Of a stretch of 64,000 nt of DNA, positions 44,168 through 52,363 are shown one piece after another. Location of the stretch: contig CAXXVV010000006.1 of NCBI GenBank assembly GCA_963678305.2, positions 1-64,000 on the forward strand, given 5' to 3'. The position numbers and the translations under genes were made by a program. The notes below the pieces were generated by a model. That model was given only the letters and a program-made list of their open reading frames with translations. It did not search any database and was not told the origin of the DNA. The DNA is from G963676655 sp963678305. GTDB lineage: Bacteria; Verrucomicrobiota; Lentisphaeria; Victivallales; Victivallaceae. The first letter of the stretch is position 1; every line of letters starts with the position of its first letter.

Positions 44168-45028
44168 TTATAAATCGCCTTTATCCAAAACCACTGACGA
44201 CTGGACTGCGTCAATTGTTATTTCGTCCGGCCCGAGGACCATATATCCGCGCAGTTTCCAGCGTTCCGGGGCTCCGGAATCCATGACGTAGAATTCATTG
44301 GTGATCCGGTTGCGGATATTTTTGCCGGTACTCATTCGGCCGATAAATCCGCCACGCTGCATGAACGCGATAGCTGCCGCCATATCCCATAAATTCATCG
44401 TGCCGATATAAGCCGCCATCCGTCCCCGCAGAACCCAGGCGAACGACCCGACGCAGGTACTCCAGGCGACGACCTGGTTTGTCAGGTTGACGCGACCGTA
44501 TTTCGCCGCTTTCTGGGAAATACTGATGAGCGACGCGGCATTTAACGACTGTTTCTTGAAAGGAAAAGGTTTGAAGTCAGGTTTATCAGTGGAGCCGGGA
44601 ACAAAGTTTTCCGCCAGCAGGGAGCGTTCCCCGTCGGTTATCATCAATTCCTGTAATGCCGGAAAGTAAATCGCACCTTCCTTGATAAATCCATCCTCCG
44701 CCATTGCCACGGAAATACCCCAGAATGGGATTTTTACCGTATAAGGCGCGGTGCCGTCGATCGGATCGACGATCCAGCAGCGTTTACGGAGTGCCTGTTT
44801 GATGTATTCTTCGCCGCGTTCGGCCTGGGTTTCCTCGCCGATCATATAAGAGTCATTATATGGCTGATCGAAGGCATCTCCCAGCATCTTTTCAACTGCT
44901 TTGTCAGCAGTGGTGACGACAGTATTATCCGCTTTCAGTTCCATCGGCGGATTATCGTAATAATCCATGGCTGCTTTGCCGCATTTCGACAGCAGTCCGG
45001 CCAGTTCGTAAATATCCCATTTATCCAT
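44168..45028 (-). CDS. Inositol monophosphatase family protein
   Basis: A 286-residue lithium-sensitive-type phosphatase. Metal and catalytic motifs: GEETQAERG, WIVDPIDGTAPYT (the Asp-Pro-(Ile/Leu)-Asp-Gly-Thr signature) and LWDMAAAIAFMQRGGF (Trp-Asp at the end of the active site). Family members hydrolyse inositol phosphate, fructose bisphosphate, histidinol phosphate or PAP; the substrate here is not clear. The Asn commonly following Gly-Thr is replaced by Ala (GTAPYT), a change seen in parts of the family. It sits 15 bp before rimO and probably starts the operon. Confidence 0.85.
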   Translation of the reverse strand: MDKWDIYELAGLLSKCGKAAMDYYDNPPMELKADNTVVTTADKAVEKMLGDAFDQPYNDSYMIGEETQAERGEEYIKQALRKRCWIVDPIDGTAPYTVKIPFWGISVAMAEDGFIKEGAIYFPALQELMITDGERSLLAENFVPGSTDKPDFKPFPFKKQSLNAASLISISQKAAKYGRVNLTNQVVAWSTCVGSFAWVLRGRMAAYIGTMNLWDMAAAIAFMQRGGFIGRMSTGKNIRNRITNEFYVMDSGAPERWKLRGYMVLGPDEITIDAVQSSVVLDKGDL

Positions 45029-45150
45029 TTTGAAATCCCTGTTTTCGGTAGAATGTTATCATGTATAAATATAGCATGGAAAGAGGGGTTTGTCGATACG
45101 ACGAGAGAGTAAATATGCAAGTTAATCAATCCTGCTGAAAAAATCAGGAC

Positions 45151-45174
45151 CTGTAGGACTTATAAGTCTTACAG
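45151..45174. repeat. 24-bp near-perfect palindrome
   Basis: CTGTAGGACTTATAAGTC and then TTACAG form a palindrome with one mismatched pair, between the IMPase-like and SUFU-like genes. It has no clear T run beside it, so it is a poor terminator and may be a dispersed repeat or an operator. Confidence 0.55.
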
Positions 45175-45206
45175 ATTACATTGATTTTGTTTAAATTAAA
45201 GTAGTT

Positions 45207-45836
45207 TTAAACTACCGGTTCCCGGTCAAGGTCGGAATAGGGATAGTGTCCGGCGTCTTTCAGTTTTTGAATTAATTGTTCGCTGCCGTTTTCCCGGGCA
45301 TAATCCATTTCGGTTCTGAAAACTTCGATTACCGCCAGCATACCGAAAGCAGCTTTGGTTCCATCGGATTTATAGCCGTCGAAGATGAAGCATTTGCCGC
45401 CGACCTTTTCCATGTCCTCCGGAAATTCACAAGTTTCACGCGGATTAAGACGGGCGTTGGCGCTGTACGGTGCGATTACATTCAAAACAGAATTTATGTT
45501 TGCGTGCATTTTTCCGAAATCGGTATCCTCGCCGGCTTCCATGTCGAGCGGCAGCCTGGTAAACATAACCAGTTCATAAACCTTGAAAACTTTGTTGGTT
45601 GATCCCTTTTTCGGGAGCGTTGAAAGTTCTTTGCTGGCAATACCGACCCCTGGAATATCGTTAGGGTAATAATATAGGTCAAGGGCACCGCCGATTTCAT
45701 AGGGAATTATAGCGTGTTGAACCATATCGTGTTCCCGGCCGAGAATTTCCTCCATTAGTCTGGATTTTTCATCATACCACTGCTCTGCCAGTTCCTCGGT
45801 GTCTTTTTTAAAGAAGTTGAGAATTTTTCCAAACAT
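45207..45836 (-). CDS. SUFU (suppressor of fused)-domain protein
   Basis: A 209-residue cytoplasmic protein similar to the bacterial SUFU family (PF05076): AIIPYEIGGALDLYYYPNDI, GVGIASKELST and the VYELVMFTRLPLD segment fit its usual strands. The eukaryotic namesake is a Hedgehog regulator; bacterial members are uncharacterised and often found with immunity or toxin clusters. No toxin is seen here. An excellent GGAGGG site precedes the ATG. It stands alone between the housekeeping operon and a MITE-like element. Confidence 0.7.
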   Translation of the reverse strand: MFGKILNFFKKDTEELAEQWYDEKSRLMEEILGREHDMVQHAIIPYEIGGALDLYYYPNDIPGVGIASKELSTLPKKGSTNKVFKVYELVMFTRLPLDMEAGEDTDFGKMHANINSVLNVIAPYSANARLNPRETCEFPEDMEKVGGKCFIFDGYKSDGTKAAFGMLAVIEVFRTEMDYARENGSEQLIQKLKDAGHYPYSDLDREPVV

Positions 45837-46300
45837 AAAAATATCCCTCCAATCATAGATTCAGTAAATGATAATGTTTCCTTATTAAGCTGGAATATAG
45901 CATATTGATAAATACAATGCAACTATAGTGATATTGTTTAAAGAAAATCTATCCTTGACTTTTTATCGTTGTTTATTGTGAGTTATACATTTTAGCTAGT
46001 GTCCAGTTTCACGATGAATTTAATCCCAAGTCTGGTTATTTTATGGCTTTTCTTCATAAGATAAAGTTTACATAACGCTGCTATGCCGTACTTTATTTTA
46101 TTTTGAAACCGCCAAAAAATTCCGGCGACTTATATTAAATATCACCTGAAACTGAACACTAGCTTATGACTTTTTATGGTCGCTTAACTCAAGTCATTAA
46201 GTTCTGGACGGATGCGGTTTATTTTGTTTGCAATTTACCGGTTTTCTCCTTGAAAATGGTGTATGTGACTGTAGAGTAGCATTTTTAATTAATTATCGGT
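45837..46300. other. Intergenic region with a MITE-like element
   Basis: 464 bp without a gene. The central part (45994-46164) is bounded by 18-bp inverted ends, and the direct repeat TGACTTTTTAT occurs on both sides of it (45957 and 46167). Confidence 0.5.
45994..46164. mobile_element. Non-autonomous MITE-like element with inverted ends
   Basis: Left end AGCTAGTGTCCAGTTTCA (45994-46011) and right end TGAAACTGAACACTAGCT (46147-46164) are inverted repeats with 17 of 18 matches. The 135 bp between have no ORF. The 11-base direct repeat TGACTTTTTAT outside the ends (45957-45967, 46167-46177) lies at uneven distance (26 and 2 bp), so it is not a clean target duplication. Confidence 0.6.
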
Positions 46301-47578
46301 GTGGATGGTATGCGTAACTGCGAGCTTTATGACGTAATTATTGTCGGGGCCGGGACGGCCGGTTTTCCGGCGGCGATTCAGTCGGCCCGGGCCGGGGCCA
46401 GAACTCTTCTGATCGAGAAGACCAGTATGCCGGGCGGAACAATAACAATGGGCGGCGTTGACTTTCCGGGGTTGTTCCACGCCTGGGGTAAACAGGTAAT
46501 TGCCGGTATCGGTTGGGAACTTGTCGATCGCTGTGTGCGTGAAGAAGGCGGAGAAATGCCGGATTTCAGTCGTTATGATCTGCGGCACTGGAAATTACAG
46601 GTCAAAATCAATGGTCGGTTGTTTGCGTGCCTCTTGGATGAAGCTTTTGCGGATGCCGGTGTCGAGGTTTTGTATCATGCTATGCCTTTTGCTGTTCGAG
46701 AAGAATCGGACTGCTTAAAAGTTGATGTGGCGACCAAGCAGGGATTGCGTAATTTTGCTTGCAAGGTAATGATAGACGCTTCAGGGGATGCCAATGCGGT
46801 GGAAATGGCCGGATATCGCTTGATTCGCAGTCCGGAGAAACAGCCGGCTACCCCGATGGTCAGATTCGGCGGTTATGATTTTGATTTGCTGGATACTGAC
46901 GTTATTGAAGAGGCGTATCGTCAGGCCGAAGCAAGGGGCGAGATGAAACATACCGACACCGGGATGTCTCATTCAATGCGGAACCTGTTGGGGAACCACG
47001 GTGAAAACTGTATTCACGTTTCAATTGCAGACGCGTCTTCAAGTAAAGATAAGACTCAGGTGGAAGTTACGGCACGTCAAACCGTATTGCGGATATTCCG
47101 TTTTCTCAAACAGTTTCCCGGTCTGGATAACTTGACAATAGAGTATCTGGCGCCGGAATGCGGCATCCGGGAAACCGCGGTCATTATGGGGGCAGAAACA
47201 ATTACCGCTGAAGATTATTCAACCGGACGCGTCTGGCCGGATTCGCTTTGCTATGCGTTTTACCCGATAGATCTGCATTTGAATACCGCCGATGGACTGT
47301 TGTGTACGCAATTGGGAAAAGGCGTGGTGCCGACGGTGCCTTTGCGGGCGCTTATCCCGCAGGGCAGCAAGCGGTTGCTGGCGGCCGGACGCTGCGTGTC
47401 AAGCGACCAGATGGCCAATTCCGCTTTAAGGGTCCAGGCCGCGTCGATGGCTATGGGGCAGGCGGCCGGAGCTGCGGCGGCTTTGGCTGCAATGAAAGAG
47501 TGCAGTCCGATTGATCTTAATATTAATGAAATAAAACAACTTTTAGTTGAGTATGGCGCTATTGTTCCGGAAGGATGA
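46301..47578 (+). CDS. FAD-dependent oxidoreductase
   Basis: A 425-residue flavoprotein of the FAD-dependent oxidoreductase (PF12831-like) family. The dinucleotide motif YDVIIVGAGTAGFPAAIQSA is at about 10-30, followed by GARTLLIEK and a glycine-rich PGGTITMGGVDF. A mid-protein MIDASGDANAVEMAGYR segment and a C-terminal AAGRCVSSDQMANSALRVQA complete the FAD fold. Substrate is unknown; relatives occur often in glycan-degradation loci of PVC bacteria. It could start at the GTG (46301) or the ATG at 46310. It is the first of a run of plus-strand sugar genes but is 246 bp from the next, a gap in which I see no gene. Confidence 0.85.
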   Translation: MDGMRNCELYDVIIVGAGTAGFPAAIQSARAGARTLLIEKTSMPGGTITMGGVDFPGLFHAWGKQVIAGIGWELVDRCVREEGGEMPDFSRYDLRHWKLQVKINGRLFACLLDEAFADAGVEVLYHAMPFAVREESDCLKVDVATKQGLRNFACKVMIDASGDANAVEMAGYRLIRSPEKQPATPMVRFGGYDFDLLDTDVIEEAYRQAEARGEMKHTDTGMSHSMRNLLGNHGENCIHVSIADASSSKDKTQVEVTARQTVLRIFRFLKQFPGLDNLTIEYLAPECGIRETAVIMGAETITAEDYSTGRVWPDSLCYAFYPIDLHLNTADGLLCTQLGKGVVPTVPLRALIPQGSKRLLAAGRCVSSDQMANSALRVQAASMAMGQAAGAAAALAAMKECSPIDLNINEIKQLLVEYGAIVPEG

Positions 47579-47824
47579 GTGGTGGGATATTATTTTTCAG
47601 GTGTGAATTTGGGATGAATAAACTACCTTGATGCAAGGCATACGAGGTGTTGTAAACGCTTTTGAAAAAAGCTTGGCAAAAATATTATTTTTCAAGAACG
47701 CCCCAAGTGGCGGGATATTAAACCCGATATATTTAATTTCCGCTTCCGTAAGGAGCCTTAGCGACTGGAGTTTGAAGCGGTACTAACGCTGTCCGTCGTC
47801 CGGACAATAAATGAAAGAGAGCAA

Positions 47825-50308
47825 ATGTTTAAAGTTACTGATTTAACCTGTGAAATGAACGTCAACCCGATTGGGCTGGATGTTGCCGCGCCGGCGTTAA
47901 GCTGGCAAATCGAGAGCGATAAACCGTTTTTCCAGACGGCCTACCGGATAAAGGCCGAACTGACTGATAAAACCGTCATGTGGGACAGCGGCCGGGTTGA
48001 ATCATCTTGTTCAACCCAGGTGAAATATGCCGGGGAAAAGTTGCAGTCAAGACAGAAAATTTACTGGAAAGTCCAGGTTTGGAATGAAGCCGGCAAGAGC
48101 AATACCAGCGATACCGCCACCTGGGAAATGGGGTTGCTTGAGTTGACCGACTGGCAGGGATATTGGATCGGGGCTCCGAATCAGGTTTTAAACAACTGGC
48201 GGGTTGAAAGTAAACCGGCGCCGTATTTCCGGAGATCATTTATCCATGATGCCGGCGGCGAGGCCAGAGTTTATATATGTGGTCTTGGTTATTATGAATT
48301 ATACATAAACCGGAAGAAGGTCGGAGATCATGTCCTTGATCCGGTTGTGACGATTTATGACAAGCGGGTCAGATACCTGACCTATGATGTTACCGACATG
48401 CTGAAGCAGGGTGAAAATGAGCTGGAAGTAGTGCTGGGTAACGGCTGGTACAATTGCCAGACCGCGGAAACCTGGCATTTCGACAAGGCTTCCTGGCGCG
48501 ATTTCCCGAAACTGCTGCTGCAGTTGGAAATTGACGGCAAAGTGGAAGTGGTCAGCGATACGTCGTGGCTGGTTTCCGAAGGACCGATCCGGTTTGACGC
48601 TTTACGCAACGGCGAAACTTATGACGCCAGGGTATGGCGGACCGACGAGCTTAATGCGGCTGTCTGTAATGAACCCGGTGGTATTATGCAGGCGCAAAAC
48701 ATGCCGCCTTGCAAGGTGAACCGGACGCTGCCGTATATAGATTCATGGGATTTGCCGAACGGTGACGTGGTATTTGATATCGGGCAATCGATGACCGGTT
48801 GGATTCGAGTGACTGTTACTGGTCCGGCCGGGTCGGAACTGGTTTTTAAATATGCTGAAAAGCTGACCGATGAAAAAGAGCTTGATCAGGACAATATCGA
48901 CCGGTTTATCTTTGCCGGGGACTGTCAGACTGATCGATATATTTTGAAGGGGGCAGGGGAAGAAGTCTGGGAGCCGCGTTTTACTTATCACGGTTTCCGT
49001 TATGTGCAGGTCGGCTGTCTTAATGAAGGAGTAAAAATAGAAGCACTTGAAGGCCGCTTTGTCTGTACGACTTTTACCAGAATAGGGGTCATTTCTTCTT
49101 CCAGCGAAATTCTGAATCGTCTGCAACGCTGTACCGAATGGTCGTATCTTGGCAACTTTACCGGAATTCCCACTGATTGTCCGCATCGGGAGAAAAACGG
49201 CTGGACCGGAGATGCCCAGCTCGCGGCGGAAACCGGTTTATTCAACAGCGATGCCGCAACCGCGTATCGTCAGTGGATTGATTCAATTGCCGACGCACAG
49301 CGTCCGAGCGGTCAGCTGCCCGGAATAGTTCCAAGCAGCGGCTGGGGCTACAACTGGGGCGGCGGCCCGGCCTGGGACAGTGTGTTTATTCTGATTCCGT
49401 GGTATATTTATGTTTACACCGGCGATACGTCCGCGATAGAAAAACATTATGAAGGCATGCGCCGCTATGTCGATTACTGCAGTCGGATGGCAACGGATAA
49501 TCTGGTGTCTTTCGGACTTGGCGACTGGTGCCATTGGGACCGGGAACGGATTGTTCCGGTGGAAATCACCTCGACCGGATATTACTATATCGACACGGTG
49601 ATACTGGCGAAATTTGCCGAACTTACCGGTCGGGCTGACGATTGTCAGAAGTACACTGAACTTGCCGCTGAGATAAAAAAATCTTTCAACGCGAAATATT
49701 ACAAAGGTGACGGCCTTTATCACGAAGGCGGCCAGACCACGCTCGGTTGCGCTCTTTACCAGGGACTGGTTGAGGATTCCGAAAAGGCGAAAGTTGCGCA
49801 AAAGCTCAATGACACGGTAATCGATTTCAACTATAAAGTCGATTTCGGTATTCTCGGCGCGAAATACGTTCCCCGCGCGCTGGCGGATAACGGTTATGTG
49901 GAAACCGCATATAAAATCCTGACTCAGCCGGAATATCCCGGCTGGGCCTATTGGATCAAAAAAGGCGCTACCACACTGTGGGAAAGTTGGGGTGGAGAAG
50001 GCGGTTCGCTTAATCACATTATGTTCGGTGATATCAGCGCCTGGATGTATCAGTATCTGGCCGGGATAGTGCCGAATCCTGATGCGCCGGGGTTTGCCGA
50101 ATTGACCATTAAGCCGTATTTTCCGGCTGATCTGGACCACTTTGCCGCTGAGTATTCCGCTCCCCGCGGCCTGATCAAGAGTTCATGGCTCAGGACTGAA
50201 AGCGGTGTGCTGGTCAAAGTAACCATTCCCCAGAACACCCGCGCTCAACTGGTATTGCCTGATAAAACCGAAGTGTTGACTCCCGGTAACTGGTCGTTCA
50301 AAGTGTAA
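47825..50308 (+). CDS. GH78 alpha-L-rhamnosidase
   Basis: An 827-residue GH78 enzyme releasing terminal alpha-L-rhamnose from polysaccharides or glycosides. It has the standard layout: an N-terminal sandwich (NPIGLDVAAPALSWQIES), a second sandwich (ARVYICGLGYYELYINRKKV), the (alpha/alpha)6 barrel with CPHREKNGWTGDAQLAAETG, whose Glu/Asp residues are in the region of the catalytic acid, and TTLWESWGGEGGSLNHIMFG, then a C-terminal jelly roll. No signal peptide is visible, so it would act on imported rhamnosides. A weak GAGAG precedes the ATG. It lies 201 bp upstream of a LacI gene that may control it. Confidence 0.92.
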   Translation: MFKVTDLTCEMNVNPIGLDVAAPALSWQIESDKPFFQTAYRIKAELTDKTVMWDSGRVESSCSTQVKYAGEKLQSRQKIYWKVQVWNEAGKSNTSDTATWEMGLLELTDWQGYWIGAPNQVLNNWRVESKPAPYFRRSFIHDAGGEARVYICGLGYYELYINRKKVGDHVLDPVVTIYDKRVRYLTYDVTDMLKQGENELEVVLGNGWYNCQTAETWHFDKASWRDFPKLLLQLEIDGKVEVVSDTSWLVSEGPIRFDALRNGETYDARVWRTDELNAAVCNEPGGIMQAQNMPPCKVNRTLPYIDSWDLPNGDVVFDIGQSMTGWIRVTVTGPAGSELVFKYAEKLTDEKELDQDNIDRFIFAGDCQTDRYILKGAGEEVWEPRFTYHGFRYVQVGCLNEGVKIEALEGRFVCTTFTRIGVISSSSEILNRLQRCTEWSYLGNFTGIPTDCPHREKNGWTGDAQLAAETGLFNSDAATAYRQWIDSIADAQRPSGQLPGIVPSSGWGYNWGGGPAWDSVFILIPWYIYVYTGDTSAIEKHYEGMRRYVDYCSRMATDNLVSFGLGDWCHWDRERIVPVEITSTGYYYIDTVILAKFAELTGRADDCQKYTELAAEIKKSFNAKYYKGDGLYHEGGQTTLGCALYQGLVEDSEKAKVAQKLNDTVIDFNYKVDFGILGAKYVPRALADNGYVETAYKILTQPEYPGWAYWIKKGATTLWESWGGEGGSLNHIMFGDISAWMYQYLAGIVPNPDAPGFAELTIKPYFPADLDHFAAEYSAPRGLIKSSWLRTESGVLVKVTIPQNTRAQLVLPDKTEVLTPGNWSFKV

Positions 50309-50366
50309 AACCAAAGAGCCGGCCTGTATCAAATTGCCCAGGGACTTAATTTGCCGTTCTTTTGCA

Positions 50367-50379
50367 TTAACGTTTAATC
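50367..50379. promoter_or_regulatory. Possible second LacI-type half-operator
   Basis: ATTAACGTTTAAT shares TTAACGTT with the palindrome at 50474-50485. The two centres are about 107 bp apart, close to a spacing that allows looping. Confidence 0.35.
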
Positions 50380-50441
50380 TGATTTGCTACTTTTTTGTGT
50401 TAACTACGATAAAAAAATTGCGTTTTTGTTGATTTCGGGTA

Positions 50442-50485
50442 TTGACATACGGTTTGTCGTCCTGTATAATTGGTTTAACGTTAAG
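50442..50485 (+). promoter_or_regulatory. Consensus sigma-70 promoter with palindromic operator before the LacI gene
   Basis: TTGACA (50442-50447), a 17-bp spacer and TATAAT (50465-50470), both boxes perfect. The palindrome TTAACGTTAA (50475-50484) lies over the expected transcription start, an ideal place for a LacI-family repressor to block initiation. The gene therefore probably represses itself. Confidence 0.85.
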
Positions 50486-50509
50486 GCAAATTAAATAGGA
50501 AGCAATCCG

Positions 50510-51526
50510 GTGAAAGTTGGACTTAAAGACATAGCTAAGCAGGCGGGAGTTTCCGCGGTTACGGTATCAGCCGCGATTAACGGAACCGGCCGGGTGAGCA
50601 AAGCCAAAAGACGCGAAATTCTGCAAATCGCGGAGCGGCTGAAGTACCAGCCCAACACTCTGGCCCAAATGCTTAAATCCAAGGAAAAAGACGCGATCGG
50701 GCTGGTTATCAATGACGAACCTGAACGCATTCCCGGATCAGGAGTCATGACTGAATTGGTTGTTGAATTCATCAGGTATTGCGAAGCCGGCGGAAAAAAT
50801 TATCATATTGAATTTTGTGATCCCTACGGAGTGGACAAGGTGCCGGATATTCTGTCTTCGGGGTTTGTCGGCGGGGTGATTTCCGCCGGATATTTTCTTG
50901 AGCGGCAGACTCGCTACAAAAACTGGGTGGCGACCCATCCTGAATTCCCGTTTGTCAAATTTGAAGAACCGTTTGACTACAGTGTAAGGACGGATTTTGT
51001 CAAAGGAGTTATGAATGCCTTGAAATACCTCCGTGAGCAGGGACATGTTAATGTCGCGCTTCACGTTGGTCCGCTGCATTTTGATATTCACAATCTTGTA
51101 TATCGTGGTTTTACTCAGGGAGTCGATCTTTTTTCGATGGTTACTTCAAATGAGTGGATATTTAAGGATTCCCCGAACCCCGATGAAGCGCGATTGAAGT
51201 TTGAATGGCTGGATAAAATTATGCATCAGAAAAAGCGTCCTACCGCTGTTGTTTGTGCCGGAATGGGGGCTTCGCGGAATATCATTAACTTTGCTTACCA
51301 GCAGGGCTTTAAAATACCAGAAGATCTTAGCGTTGTCGGTATTGGAGCCGCCTGGGAAGCCACGTCGATGTTTCCGCATGTCTCATCTATTGAGCGTGAT
51401 ATCAGCGCCATGCTGGGAGCGGCTTTTAAAATATTGGAGCAGCGCATGAATAAACATGCGAGCATTACCGCTGAAAAGTGGATTGAACCGAAACTGGTCC
51501 TTAGAGATACCGTTTTTAAAATATAA
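50510..51526 (+). CDS. LacI-family transcriptional regulator
   Basis: A 338-residue regulator. The N-terminal helix-turn-helix and hinge are VGLKDIAKQAGVSAVTVSAA and KAKRREILQIAERLKYQPNT. The rest is a periplasmic-binding-protein-like sugar domain (IGLVINDEPERIPGSGVMTE; YLREQGHVNVALHVG; RPTAVVCAGMGASRNIINFA). It begins with a GTG-type codon (GTGAAAGTTGGACTTAAA) and an AGGAAGCA site. It lies between the GH78 gene and a pseudopilin/beta-helix/GH42-like run, all on the plus strand, so it is the likely regulator of this glycan locus, sensing rhamnose or a related sugar (inference). Confidence 0.9.
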   Translation: MKVGLKDIAKQAGVSAVTVSAAINGTGRVSKAKRREILQIAERLKYQPNTLAQMLKSKEKDAIGLVINDEPERIPGSGVMTELVVEFIRYCEAGGKNYHIEFCDPYGVDKVPDILSSGFVGGVISAGYFLERQTRYKNWVATHPEFPFVKFEEPFDYSVRTDFVKGVMNALKYLREQGHVNVALHVGPLHFDIHNLVYRGFTQGVDLFSMVTSNEWIFKDSPNPDEARLKFEWLDKIMHQKKRPTAVVCAGMGASRNIINFAYQQGFKIPEDLSVVGIGAAWEATSMFPHVSSIERDISAMLGAAFKILEQRMNKHASITAEKWIEPKLVLRDTVFKI

Positions 51527-51559
51527 TAATTAAATCGCAAACAAAAAAGGAAAAGAAAA

Positions 51560-52294
51560 ATGCAAAAGTCCAAATTGTTTACTCTTATCGAGTTGCTCGT
51601 TGTAATCGCAATAATTGCTATTCTTGCCAGCATGCTGCTGCCGGCGCTTAACAAAGCCAGGAGTAAGGCCAGGTCTATTTCCTGCCTCAATAAAATGAGA
51701 CAGATTTCCGGTTCTTTGCAGATGTATATTGCGGATAACGAAGGCTATGCCGCGACTTGTATTCCTCCCGGCAACAATTCCTGGTGGTATAATTTGAGTC
51801 CTTACATGAACAGCAAGATTGATATGTGGGGATGTCCAGAGGGATCAAAATCACGTTCCATGACGGCCTTGCAGAAAACCAGATATGACAGCTCAAATCC
51901 GCTTGGGACTTTCCAGTGGCATGCCAGCATCGGGGTCAACGCTCAATCATTTTCCGGTCGCGTCGGTGCATCAACCCTGAAAGGGGTCAAAGCGACCAGG
52001 GCCAGAAAGCCCAGCATGATTGTTTATTCCGGCGACGGACGGACCGGACTTGAATATAAAGCGATAACCGGTGGCACTCCTTACGCGAATGGTTCATTGA
52101 ACTTGCGTCATGACCTGTCCGTCGCGCCGCTTGAAACTGAAATTGGTCAATATTCGTATTATGTCAGGCACGACAATAATATCAACTTGAGTTTCCTTGA
52201 CGGACACGCCGGATCGGTTACCGGGTTTGAGTTTTTAACCTGGGTTAATATTACCGATAATATAAGGCTCCATTTTCCCGCGACAATGCAATAA
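51560..52294 (+). CDS. Prepilin-type H-X9-DG pseudopilin
   Basis: A 244-residue pseudopilin beginning MQKSKLFTLIELLVVIAIIA, with Glu at +5 after Phe and Leu before it. The helix continues ILASMLLPALNKARSKARSI. The C-terminal motif is HDNNINLSFLDG (His-X9-Asp-Gly). It starts 33 bp after the LacI stop and may be cotranscribed with it; AAGGAAAAG precedes the ATG. The beta-helix and GH42-like genes follow on the same strand. Sequence between the helix and the motif is only weakly like the other two pseudopilins of the window, suggesting that this part adapts to different partners. Confidence 0.9.
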   Translation: MQKSKLFTLIELLVVIAIIAILASMLLPALNKARSKARSISCLNKMRQISGSLQMYIADNEGYAATCIPPGNNSWWYNLSPYMNSKIDMWGCPEGSKSRSMTALQKTRYDSSNPLGTFQWHASIGVNAQSFSGRVGASTLKGVKATRARKPSMIVYSGDGRTGLEYKAITGGTPYANGSLNLRHDLSVAPLETEIGQYSYYVRHDNNINLSFLDGHAGSVTGFEFLTWVNITDNIRLHFPATMQ

Positions 52295-52363
52295 ACCCCG
52301 AATATTGAGCGTTATTATTTGAGTTAATGCTCCATCTATATAAAATAAAGAGGATATTAAAGG

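Noticed and set aside
49283..50140. 285-codon minus-strand ORF inside the GH78 gene
   Set aside because: Antisense shadow; the plus-strand GH78 frame has family motifs over this whole region.
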